Below, one piece after another: positions 1 through 7,422 of a DNA stretch of 44,537 nucleotides. A program made the position numbers and the translations under genes. The number at the start of each line of letters is the position of its first letter. Position 1 is the first letter of the stretch. Below the pieces are notes generated by a model that saw only the letters and a program-made list of their open reading frames with translations, searched no databases and was not told the origin of the DNA. The stretch is from Gemmatimonadota bacterium (GTDB lineage Bacteria; Gemmatimonadota; Gemmatimonadetes; Palauibacterales; KS3-K002): positions 3,385,296 through 3,429,832 of the forward strand of contig CP070815.1 of assembly GCA_020344215.1 (NCBI GenBank). The letters are read 5' to 3'.

Positions 1-87
1 AGTTCCCCAGGGAGGGGTGGTCAGGCAAGCGGGGGCGTGGAAGCTGGTCGAGTGGCCGCAGTTGCGGAGGATAATAATCAGTAAACG

Positions 88-146
88 GTTATCGGTGACC
101 AGTGCTCCGCCCGTCCCCGGGCGAAGCCGAACTGGTCACCGATAAC
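88..146. repeat. Long perfect inverted repeat with nested hairpin
   Basis: Two 16-base arms, 88-103 and 131-146, are exact reverse complements. Inside the loop a second hairpin (GCCCG at 109-113, CGGGC at 118-122) can form. The element lies just beyond the 3' end of the minus-strand efflux operon, so it may end that transcript; no clean T-run follows. The 11-mer TTATCGGTGAC in the arm recurs at 30573-30583 in another intergenic repeat, which suggests a dispersed family. The rest of 1-189 shows no supportable gene. Confidence 0.75.
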
Positions 147-189
147 TGCTCCAGCCGGCTGGATGTTAGGTACTGAGCACGGCCCGCGG

Positions 190-399
190 TCAATTGGCGG
201 CCGGCCTGCTCCCCTTTTGGATGCCCGTCCAGCGCAGGATGTCCTCCATCAGGCACCACTTGGTGATCGAGGACTGGATCAAGTTCACCCCGACGAAGGC
301 GGTGAACAGGAACCAGTAGGGGCTGACCCACCAGCCCAGGGCCAGGCTCGCCAGGACTAACGTGCCGGCGGTCAATCGGATCTTGTGGTCTAGGGTCAT
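190..399 (-). CDS. DUF2892 / YgaP-type small inner-membrane protein
   Basis: A 69-residue protein with two hydrophobic segments (about residues 9-24 and 28-45) followed by WCLMEDILRWTG, which resembles the C-x-M-E-x-I-L pattern of the DUF2892 (YgaP transmembrane) family. Such proteins occur alone or fused to rhodanese domains and are often linked to sulfur or metal stress genes; no reaction is known for this stand-alone form. It is the last gene of the efflux operon, 14 bases after the PII-like gene, so it probably acts in the same membrane response. The start ATG has a modest GGTGAG upstream. The family call is fairly secure; the role is inferred from context only. Confidence 0.7.
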   Translation of the reverse strand: MTLDHKIRLTAGTLVLASLALGWWVSPYWFLFTAFVGVNLIQSSITKWCLMEDILRWTGIQKGSRPAAN

Positions 400-413
400 T
401 TTGTCTCACCCGG

Positions 414-725
414 TTAGGATTGTGCGAGTTCGCAGCAGGTGAATTGCTCAACATCGAGGAGCGCGGCACGGATCGGATGACGCGGGTCCTCGACACCGGT
501 GCATTCGGATACGGCACCTACCAGGGAATCGGCTTGATCATCCGGTAGGACCGTCATGATGACCTGGGACTCGTACGGCTGTATCTCGCCGCTCCAACCT
601 GCAGCGCTCCCAGGCCCGTGGCCTTCCACCGATAGACGACTGAAGGCCAAGACCGCCTGCTGGCCGAGAAGCCGGTTAACGCACTTCTCGTCGTCCTTCA
701 AGTACATTAACAGCACGAGCTTCAT
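414..725 (-). CDS. Small PII-like (ferredoxin-fold) protein of efflux operon
   Basis: A 103-residue soluble protein starting MKLVLLMYLKDDEK and ending with a Cys-Cys pair (FTCCELAQS). The alternation of beta-like stretches (residues 1-9, about 51-60 and 84-96) with helices, and the length, resemble the PII-like / DUF3240 proteins found beside RND metal or solute efflux genes. I recognise the type rather than a named family member, so this is an inference. It starts one base after the RND pump stop codon and is surely co-translated with it. A role as ligand-sensing regulator of the pump is plausible, and the cysteines could bind a metal or thiol ligand. No T-loop signature of classical GlnB is visible. 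Confidence 0.5.
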   Translation of the reverse strand: MKLVLLMYLKDDEKCVNRLLGQQAVLAFSRLSVEGHGPGSAAGWSGEIQPYESQVIMTVLPDDQADSLVGAVSECTGVEDPRHPIRAALLDVEQFTCCELAQS

Positions 726-726
726 T

Positions 727-3700
727 TTAGTTCGCTTCCGGTTGCGGGTCTGTATCGGGTGCCGTCGTACCGCTGCGACTCCGGTGCACCAGGTAGTAGA
801 TGCTGGGCACGACGATCAGGGTCAGTATCGTGGAGGCCAGCGCCCCGGCAATCAGCGAGACCGCTAGCCCTTCGAAGATCGGGTCGAACAAGATCACGAT
901 GGCGCCGATGACCACGGTGCCGGCCGTGAGGGCGATCGGTCGGGTTCTCACGGCGCCGGCCTCGATGACGGCCTGCTGCAGCGGAATACCGGCAGAGCGG
1001 CGCGCCTCGAGGTAGTCGATGAGGAGGATCCCGTTGCGCACCATGATCCCGGCCAGCGCGATCATGCCGATCATGGACGTAGCCGTGAAGAAGGCGCCGA
1101 ACATCCAGTGACCCGGTGCGATGCCGACCAGCGTCAGTGGGATCGCGGTCATCATCACCAGGGGTGCCACGAACGAGCCGAACCAGGCGACGATGAGTGC
1201 ATAGATCAACAAGAGCGCTCCGCCGAAGGCGATACCGAGGTCACGGAAGACCTCGTACGTAACCTGCCACTCGCCGTCCCACTTCATGACGGGCTGCTCG
1301 GCGGCGGCCGGCTGCCGCGTGAAGAGCTGCCCCAACGTCGCGCCGCTGGTGAGCTCGATGGTGGCGATCTGGTCTTTCAGGTCGAGGATTGCGTACACCG
1401 GGCTCTCGGCGTCGCCTGCGACGTCGGCAGTCACGTAGACCACGCGCTGGCCGTTCTTGCGGTCGACTACCTGCGGTGCCTCACCGATTTCGGGCCGGAC
1501 CAGTTCGCTCAACGGCACCAGCTGCCCGGCCAGCGAAGCGACGTGCAGGCTACCCAACCGATCGATCCCGGAACGGGCTCCTTCCGTTACCCGGAGCCTG
1601 ACGGGCACCGGCGTGCGCGCCGTTGGCTGGGACAGGTGTGTTACGACGGCGCCGCCCAATGCCGTGTGGAGGGCACTGACGACGGAGGCCTTGGCGACTC
1701 CGCTGAGGGCGGCCTTCTCTTCGTCCACCTGGAGGTGGATCTCGCGCTGCGGCTCGGCGAGCGACCAGTCGACATCGACCACGGCCGGGTGATCGGCAAA
1801 CAGTTCACGGACCCGGCCTGCGACCTCGGTCTGCGACTGGGGATCGGGCCCGTAGATCTCGGCCACGAGGGTCGAGAGCACGGGCGGGCCCGGCGGTACC
1901 TCCACGACCTTGACCCGCGCACCGGTCCCCGAGCTCTGAGCGATTCGCTCGACGATCGGGCGGATCCGCTTGGCAATGTCGTGGCTCTGGTCGCCGCGGT
2001 CCGACTTGTCGATGAGGTTGATCTGGATATCGGCGACGTGCGAGCCGCGCCTCAGGTAGTAGTGACGGATCATCCCGTTGAAGTTGAACGGCGCCGCGGT
2101 GCCCGCGTAGAGCTGCACGTCGGAGATCTCCGACAGCTCGGCCAAGCCGCGAATCAGGTCCTCCCCGAGCGCGACCGTCGTCTCGAGCGGCGTGCGCTCG
2201 GGCATGTCGACGATGATCTGCATCTCGTCCTTGTCATCGAACGGCAGCATCTTCACCGACACGCTGCGCGTGAAGAACATCGCGGTCGCCCCGAAAAGCA
2301 AGACCGCCACGGCCCCGAGCATCGCCCACATCCAGATGGGCCGGCGTAGCAGCGGGTCCATGATCTTGTGGTAGACCCGGTAGATACGGGTCTTCTCCAA
2401 GACGTAGGCCGGCTCACCCTCTTCGCCGTGTGCGCCGCGCAGCAGGCGATACGCCAGCCAGGGGGTCCCGATCAGTGCGACGGCGAGGGAAAAGAGCATA
2501 GCCACCGTCGCGCCGATCGGCATGGGGCTCATGTAAGGACCCATCAGCCCCGAGACGAAGAGCATCGGGAGTACGGCGGCGATCACTGTTAGTGTCGCCA
2601 GGATCGTCGGGTTGCCCACCTCATCGACCGCGGCCCGCGCGGCGGCGCGCGACGGCCGATCGCGCATGGCGAAGTGCCGTTCCATGTTCTCCGCCACGAT
2701 TATCGAGTCGTCGATCACGATCCCGGTCACGAAGATCAGCGCGAACAGTGTTACACGGTTCAACGTGTAGCCGAGGAACTGGTAGACGAAGAGGGTGAGC
2801 GCGAAGGTGATGGGTACCGAGATCATAACGATCACCGCACTCCGCCAACCCATCGCCAGGGCAACCACGAGACCGACCGCGAGGATCGCCAGCAGCAGGT
2901 GCTCCTTGAGCGTCGTCACCTTCTCCCGGGCGGTCTCCCCGTAGTTGCGCGTCGTGTGCAGCTCGACGTCGCTGGGGACGACGCGGCCGTGGAGCGCGTC
3001 GATCTTCGACTCGAGGGTGCGCCCCAGTCTCGTGGCATCCGCGCCGGGTCGCTTGGAAACCGCGATCGTCACCATCGGCTCCAGAGGTGCGCCCGGGACG
3101 CCGTGGAATGTGTAGCTGTCTACCTCCTCGGGCCCGTCGATCACCTCGGCGACGTCCGACACTTGGACCAGTGCGCCGTCACGTACGTCGAGGACTACCG
3201 ACTCGACATCCCGGGCCGAGCCCAAGAAGGGGCCCGCCGTGACCCGTACGACCTCGTCGCCCTTGGTGTACTGGCCGGCGTCGACGTTCAGGTTGGACAG
3301 GCGCAAGCGCTCGGCGATGATCGTCGGATCGACGCCGTAGCCGGCCATCCGGTCCGGTGATAGCTCCACCCGGATCTCACGCGCATAACCGCCGATGACC
3401 GAGACATCGCGAACCTCCGGTACGGCCTCGAGCGCTACCCTCAGCTCGTCGGCCATGGCACGCAGGGTCGCATGGTCGTAGTCGTCGCCGGTCAAAGTGG
3501 CGGTGAAGAACGGCACGTCGTCGATGGTCACCGTCTTCACCAGCGGCATACTGAAGCCGGGCGGCATGCGGTCCGCGTACTTGATCATCGTCGTGTACAG
3601 CCGCACCAGGCTCTCTTCCATATCCCGGCCGACCTCGTACCTGACCGTTACCAGGCCGAACCCGGATTCCGCATGACTGTAGACGTACTCGACACCCTCG

Positions 3701-3936
3701 ATACCGGACAGCACGTTCTCCATCGGAATCAACAGCCGGTTCTCTATCTCCTGCGGCGTCGCTCCCGGCATCGGCAGGTAGATGTCGGCCAGCGGCACTA
3801 TGATCTGCGGCTCCTCCTCACTCGGCAGCGTGGTGACGGTGTACAGCCCGAGGGCCAACGCGCCGGCCAGCAGCAAGGGCGTCAGCTTGGAGTCGAGAAA
3901 CGCGTCGGCCAGCCTACCGGCAACTCCACTGCTCAT
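727..3936 (-). CDS. RND efflux pump permease (AcrB/HAE-like)
   Basis: This 1069-residue inner-membrane protein has the full length and internal duplication of RND pumps. It has an N-terminal TM1 (about 18-36), a porter domain starting PGATPQEIENRL (58-69), and a TM4 proton-relay Asp pair at D409-D410 (VTGIVIDDSIIVAEN). A second half has a TM10 segment GIMVRNGILLIDY where Arg stands at the AcrB Lys940 position. The paired Asp favours a hydrophobe/amphiphile (HAE) type over the single-Asp heavy-metal CusA/CzcA type. It exports substrate using the proton gradient, working with the adaptor and TolC-like genes upstream; the overlap with the adaptor gene is ATGA. The substrate is not evident. The ArsR regulator and PII-like/DUF2892 partners hint at a stress compound. 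Confidence 0.93.
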   Translation of the reverse strand: MSSGVAGRLADAFLDSKLTPLLLAGALALGLYTVTTLPSEEEPQIIVPLADIYLPMPGATPQEIENRLLIPMENVLSGIEGVEYVYSHAESGFGLVTVRYEVGRDMEESLVRLYTTMIKYADRMPPGFSMPLVKTVTIDDVPFFTATLTGDDYDHATLRAMADELRVALEAVPEVRDVSVIGGYAREIRVELSPDRMAGYGVDPTIIAERLRLSNLNVDAGQYTKGDEVVRVTAGPFLGSARDVESVVLDVRDGALVQVSDVAEVIDGPEEVDSYTFHGVPGAPLEPMVTIAVSKRPGADATRLGRTLESKIDALHGRVVPSDVELHTTRNYGETAREKVTTLKEHLLLAILAVGLVVALAMGWRSAVIVMISVPITFALTLFVYQFLGYTLNRVTLFALIFVTGIVIDDSIIVAENMERHFAMRDRPSRAAARAAVDEVGNPTILATLTVIAAVLPMLFVSGLMGPYMSPMPIGATVAMLFSLAVALIGTPWLAYRLLRGAHGEEGEPAYVLEKTRIYRVYHKIMDPLLRRPIWMWAMLGAVAVLLFGATAMFFTRSVSVKMLPFDDKDEMQIIVDMPERTPLETTVALGEDLIRGLAELSEISDVQLYAGTAAPFNFNGMIRHYYLRRGSHVADIQINLIDKSDRGDQSHDIAKRIRPIVERIAQSSGTGARVKVVEVPPGPPVLSTLVAEIYGPDPQSQTEVAGRVRELFADHPAVVDVDWSLAEPQREIHLQVDEEKAALSGVAKASVVSALHTALGGAVVTHLSQPTARTPVPVRLRVTEGARSGIDRLGSLHVASLAGQLVPLSELVRPEIGEAPQVVDRKNGQRVVYVTADVAGDAESPVYAILDLKDQIATIELTSGATLGQLFTRQPAAAEQPVMKWDGEWQVTYEVFRDLGIAFGGALLLIYALIVAWFGSFVAPLVMMTAIPLTLVGIAPGHWMFGAFFTATSMIGMIALAGIMVRNGILLIDYLEARRSAGIPLQQAVIEAGAVRTRPIALTAGTVVIGAIVILFDPIFEGLAVSLIAGALASTILTLIVVPSIYYLVHRSRSGTTAPDTDPQPEAN

Positions 3937-5018
3937 CGCGCCTCCTCCGTGCTGGCGGTCTGCAACTCAGCGAACGGCGGCGCCCAGCTTACCCGCTGCA
4001 CGTTCCCCACTGGCTGCCCGTCCACGAACGTCGACGCGGGATCGCGCACCAAGAGCGCTTCAGCAGCCGGCCCGGCCAGCATCTCGACCGACGCGCCGAA
4101 CCGCTGGCCCAAGCGGATCCAGCGTAGGCGCAGCTCGTCGCCCTCGACCTGGAAGACGCCGGTCAGCTGGCCGCGATTCACCACGACGTCGCCGGGGATC
4201 CACCGTGTCGTCGCGGCTCGCCCGCCGAGCTCGACCCGCACGAACGTGCCCGGCGGGATAGCCGGTAGACCGGTCGAGTCGGCATAGAAATGCGCCTCGA
4301 TGCGGAAGCGGCGGCTCGCGCGCTCGACGGCGGGCACCACGCGAATCACCTGTGCCGCGTAGCGCTGTGAAGTCTCGGACCTGTAGACATCGATCCGATC
4401 ACCGGCCGCGAGCTGTCCGGCCAGATCCGCCGGCAGGTCCGCCTCGATCTTTAGTCCCCCCGAGCCGATCATCTCGACGATCGGTACGCCCGGAACTGCT
4501 AGGTCGCCCGGGTCGGCCCTACGTGCTGTGACCACGCCTGAGAACGGCGCACGCAGGATCACATAGCTCCGCTGGGCTCGCGCCTCGCGCAGCGTCGCCT
4601 CCGCCATCTCGAGACGCGCGTTCGCGTCGTCGAGCTCTTGCGCGGTAGCCGCACCATCCTCGGCGAGTGAGGAGATCCGCTCATGCCACTGCCGCGCCAA
4701 CTCCGCCCCCGCCTCGGCACTCCGGATCCGGGCGTCGATTTCCTCGCTATCGAGGGTGACGAGCGGGTCAGCGGTCGACACGGAAGAACCGATGTCTACG
4801 TGCACGCGACGGATCCGTCCACTCGTCCGCGTCGCCAGCTCGGCTGCTTCCTCGGCCACCACCGTACCCGGTGCCGTTACCAGGCCGTACGATGCGACGG
4901 ACCTGGTAACGACCACGTCCACCGGCTCCATGCCGGCTGGTTGCTCACCCTGCTCGCCAGCGCAGGCCGCGACGGCAATGGTCAATGAGAGTCCTAAGAT
5001 ACCGCTGATCCACTTCAT
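3933..5018 (-). CDS. RND periplasmic adaptor lipoprotein (membrane fusion protein)
   Basis: A 361-residue protein with a lipoprotein signal peptide ending in lipobox AVAAC (Cys19), so it is probably anchored to the inner membrane on the periplasmic side. A lipoyl-like half motif (GRIRRVHVDIGSSVSTADPL, about 89-108) is followed by a helical hairpin rich in Ala/Glu. The second half, FSGVVTARRADPGDLAVPG, is followed by a beta-barrel region. This is the HlyD/MFP architecture of RND adaptors. It bridges the RND pump and the TolC-like channel. The gene overlaps both neighbours by four bases (ATGA), showing tight translational coupling. Substrate specificity cannot be read from the sequence. Confidence 0.92.
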   Translation of the reverse strand: MKWISGILGLSLTIAVAACAGEQGEQPAGMEPVDVVVTRSVASYGLVTAPGTVVAEEAAELATRTSGRIRRVHVDIGSSVSTADPLVTLDSEEIDARIRSAEAGAELARQWHERISSLAEDGAATAQELDDANARLEMAEATLREARAQRSYVILRAPFSGVVTARRADPGDLAVPGVPIVEMIGSGGLKIEADLPADLAGQLAAGDRIDVYRSETSQRYAAQVIRVVPAVERASRRFRIEAHFYADSTGLPAIPPGTFVRVELGGRAATTRWIPGDVVVNRGQLTGVFQVEGDELRLRWIRLGQRFGASVEMLAGPAAEALLVRDPASTFVDGQPVGNVQRVSWAPPFAELQTASTEEAR

Positions 5019-6379
5019 CGCTGATCCTCAGATTCTGTTTGCGATCGAACGAATTCGAGCTGCGCCACCGCCATGTGGTAAGTCGCAAGTGCGTTTATCG
5101 CACGCTCACGCATGCCGGTTGCACGGGCTTCTGCTTGTAGTAGATCGGCCGCCGTCGCGAGACCTTCCTCGAAACGCCGGCGCATCAGCTCCCTGCCTCG
5201 CTCCGCTGCATCCTCCGCCGCGCGCGCCGCCTCGATCTGTCGCTCGGCGCTGCGCACCGCGCGCTCCGCTCGAGAGAGCTCGCTCTCCGCGTTGCGGAGC
5301 GTTCGCTCGTATTCGGTGCGGGCGATATTCCGCTGCAACCGGACCTGCTCCGCGCTGGCGGACCGACTGAAGCCCGAGAACAGATTCCAGCGCAGAGCGA
5401 CGCCCAGCGTCCAGTTGTCTCCGTCGATCGAGAAAGGATCTTCGGCGTGCGTGCTGAACCGGCCGAACAGGTCCACGGCGGGCAGGTAGGCGAGGCTCGC
5501 CTGGGTCTTGGCCGCGTCGGCCGCATCGACAGCTGCGGCCCGCGCCCTTACGTCCGCACGTTCCCTGGCGTCGAACTCCCTTCCCCGCACTGCGGCGGGT
5601 GCCGGTAAGCCGCCCGTGGGTACCGGCAGCGTGTCCGGACTCCAGCCCAGGTGCAAACCCAGATCCTGTTGGGCGTCGAGCTTGCCACGCTCCGCTTCCG
5701 CCTGCTGGGCCTGCGCCGCAGCCAGCTCCGCCTCAGCCTGCAGCAGGTCGGCGTCGGTGAGTAGCCCCCGCTCGTTGCGCCTGCTGAACAGGTCGAGCGT
5801 GGCCTCTGCCGCCTCGACCGCTGAGCGTGCCGACCCCAAACGAGCGCTCGCTGCCAGAGCTCGGTAGTAGTGCAGACGCGTCATCAACACCGTGGCCTCG
5901 CGCACCCGAACCGCCGACCAGGCCGCAGCCTCCGCCTGGCTCTTCGCTGAGGCGCGGCCCGCCCAGCTCGTCGGGTCGAGCAGGCTCCAGCTGATCGAGA
6001 CGAACGAGGACCAGTCATCGATGCCGTCAGGGTTGTTGAGCGCGTCGAGGTCCAGGTCCTCCTGGGTGAAGGTCCCCTGTCGGAGCTTGGTGCCGAACGC
6101 GAACACCGGGTCCACCGAGTGGGTGTAGCCGGCGCCGGCGTCGAGTCTCGGCCAGAGGTACGCTGTGGCCTCCTTCCCCGCGCCGCCGGCGATATCGCGG
6201 CGCGCTTCGGCGATGCTCAGCTCGGGGTTGCCGACCAGGGCCTCCTCGACCGCTTCCTCCAGGGAGAGCGGGCGCCTGACGAGGCCCGGCGCGTCCTGCC
6301 CGGAGGCCAGCCCAGGGAGAGCGGCGCTCCAGGCCAGCGTAAGGAGGGAAGCGAGCGCTGTTTTCGTTAGCGTATTCAT
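5015..6379 (-). CDS. TolC-family outer-membrane efflux channel
   Basis: A 454-residue protein with a cleavable signal peptide (about residues 1-27, ending LASGQDA). It shows the TolC pattern: a long Ala/Glu/Arg-rich helical region in two repeats and the phrase SLEEAVEEALVGNPEL near the N-terminus, typical of OEP repeats. It should form the trimeric outer-membrane exit duct for the adaptor and pump encoded downstream. The start ATG lies 34 bases after the arsR stop, and the end overlaps the adaptor start as ATGA. Length is typical of the family. Confidence 0.92.
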   Translation of the reverse strand: MNTLTKTALASLLTLAWSAALPGLASGQDAPGLVRRPLSLEEAVEEALVGNPELSIAEARRDIAGGAGKEATAYLWPRLDAGAGYTHSVDPVFAFGTKLRQGTFTQEDLDLDALNNPDGIDDWSSFVSISWSLLDPTSWAGRASAKSQAEAAAWSAVRVREATVLMTRLHYYRALAASARLGSARSAVEAAEATLDLFSRRNERGLLTDADLLQAEAELAAAQAQQAEAERGKLDAQQDLGLHLGWSPDTLPVPTGGLPAPAAVRGREFDARERADVRARAAAVDAADAAKTQASLAYLPAVDLFGRFSTHAEDPFSIDGDNWTLGVALRWNLFSGFSRSASAEQVRLQRNIARTEYERTLRNAESELSRAERAVRSAERQIEAARAAEDAAERGRELMRRRFEEGLATAADLLQAEARATGMRERAINALATYHMAVAQLEFVRSQTESEDQR

Positions 6380-6413
6380 ATTCTCATGTGTACCGGGCGC
6401 GCGAGAGAGACCG

Positions 6414-6719
6414 CTACGCGTCGCAATGGTCGTGTATGCAATCGATCACCTGGGTGACGCGGGAATCGTTTATCCTGTAGTAGACGTTCACACCCTCCCG
6501 GCGACTGGCGAGTATCCCCTTGTCTCGCATGAGGTTAAGGTGCTGGGAGGCCACCGCCTGCTCTATGCTCAGCGCCTCGTAAATCGTCGTGACGTTCTGC
6601 TCTCCCGTCCGGTCCAGCAGCTCGATGATCTGGAGACGCACCGGGTGGCCGATGCACTTGAGCATTGTGGCCGCCTGCTGAACGGCTTCGACACTGAGCT
6701 TGTCAAATCTGGGTATCAT
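6414..6719 (-). CDS. ArsR/SmtB-family transcriptional repressor
   Basis: A 101-residue winged-helix protein. The N-terminal helix ends in LKCIGHPVRLQIIELL (Cys22), the recognition helix is SIEQAVASQHLNLMRDKGIL (51-70), and the wing is REGVNVYYRI. The last helix carries a cysteine/histidine cluster, CIHDHC (Cys94, His96, His98, Cys99), at the position of the alpha-5 sensor site of the family, where metals or oxidising sulfur species are sensed. It is the first gene of the efflux operon and almost certainly represses it through the palindrome overlapping its promoter. The inducer could be a thiophilic metal or a redox/sulfide signal; the sequence does not decide. Confidence 0.92.
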   Translation of the reverse strand: MIPRFDKLSVEAVQQAATMLKCIGHPVRLQIIELLDRTGEQNVTTIYEALSIEQAVASQHLNLMRDKGILASRREGVNVYYRINDSRVTQVIDCIHDHCDA

Positions 6720-6742
6720 ATGTCGCCCTCAATATAGCGAGC

Positions 6743-6770
6743 AATATATATAGCTATATTTCTATGTCAA
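6743..6770 (-). promoter_or_regulatory. Promoter of arsR-efflux operon with overlapping operator
   Basis: Reading the minus strand, TTGACA (6770-6765) is followed after 16 bases by TATATT (6748-6743), a good sigma70-like promoter. AATATA (6743-6748) and TATATT (6755-6760) form a 6-6-6 palindrome that covers the -10 and part of the spacer. A longer 8-base pair of arms, AATATAGC (6731-6738) and GCTATATT (6753-6760), surrounds it. This AT-rich island in a GC-rich region is the expected binding site for the ArsR-type repressor encoded just downstream. Confidence 0.75.
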
Positions 6771-6892
6771 CCCTTCACCTCTTGCTCGCCGCCCGGCGTC
6801 CGACCGGGCTTGCCGCTAGCCCGTCCGCGGCCATTGCTTGACCCGAGTGGTCTCCGGTCGAAGATTAGGCGTTGCCCCAAACGAGTGCAGAG

Positions 6893-7306
6893 ATGGAGGC
6901 GACAGTGGAAATCAAGCCGAACCGGCTGGTCTATCTGGGGTATGGGAAATACTGGCGGTCGGACCAGATCGTCGGTCTCGTCCCCATCGAAGACGAGCGT
7001 GGCCCTGGCCGTCGCACCCAGGTATTCGTGGCGACGCTGGATGAGCCGATCGTCGCGTCGCGGTCTGAGGAGGCGATCCGGCGTGAGATGGGGGCGGCGA
7101 GCGAAGAGGAGTTCAGGGCAGTGGAGTTGCGTTCGGCGGTCGCCGACCTATTGGAGGACCTATCCGCTTTATCCCCCGTCCTCAGGCGGATGCTGCTCCA
7201 CGAGGGGAACGTCGACGTACGGCGCTGGGAGGAGCGAATCCGCGCTCTCGTGACGGTCGAGGCCGACGATCCCGGCCAGGAGGATCTCTTCGGGCCGGCG
7301 GACTAG
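6893..7306 (+). CDS. RemA-like (DUF370-like) putative DNA-binding protein
   Basis: A 137-residue protein. Residues about 11-60 (LVYLGYGKYWRSDQI, then GRRTQVFVATLDEPIVAS and an SEEAIRREM helix) match the plan of RemA/DUF370 proteins. In Bacillus RemA an INIGYGN start, a central GRRTRAVIITD strand with two functionally important Arg, and a closing helix occur in the same order. The stretch between the two strands is shorter than in RemA, and about 75 extra residues, mostly helical and acidic, follow. I infer a ring-forming DNA-binding regulator, but the match is by eye. The ATG at 6893 is preferred to an upstream TTG at 6872; neither has a strong ribosome-binding site. Confidence 0.5.
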   Translation: MEATVEIKPNRLVYLGYGKYWRSDQIVGLVPIEDERGPGRRTQVFVATLDEPIVASRSEEAIRREMGAASEEEFRAVELRSAVADLLEDLSALSPVLRRMLLHEGNVDVRRWEERIRALVTVEADDPGQEDLFGPAD

Positions 7307-7422
7307 GAGCGAGATCCAATCGACTGCCGGGCTGTCGAGACCGACCCATTCGGTAGGGGCCGGGGGCCGGAGCATCCGTGTATGAGGAGTAGCCACCGCA
7401 GATTACGATTCCCTCCAGGATT

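Noticed and set aside
1108..2349. 413-codon plus-strand frame opposite the RND pump
   Set aside because: Shadow of the pump gene on the other strand; composition is Arg/Asp/Gly-rich without any domain.
727..3936. Heavy-metal (CusA/CzcA) classification of the RND pump
   Set aside because: TM4 carries two adjacent Asp as in HAE pumps, not the single Asp of CusA/CzcA; the metal idea rests only on neighbours.
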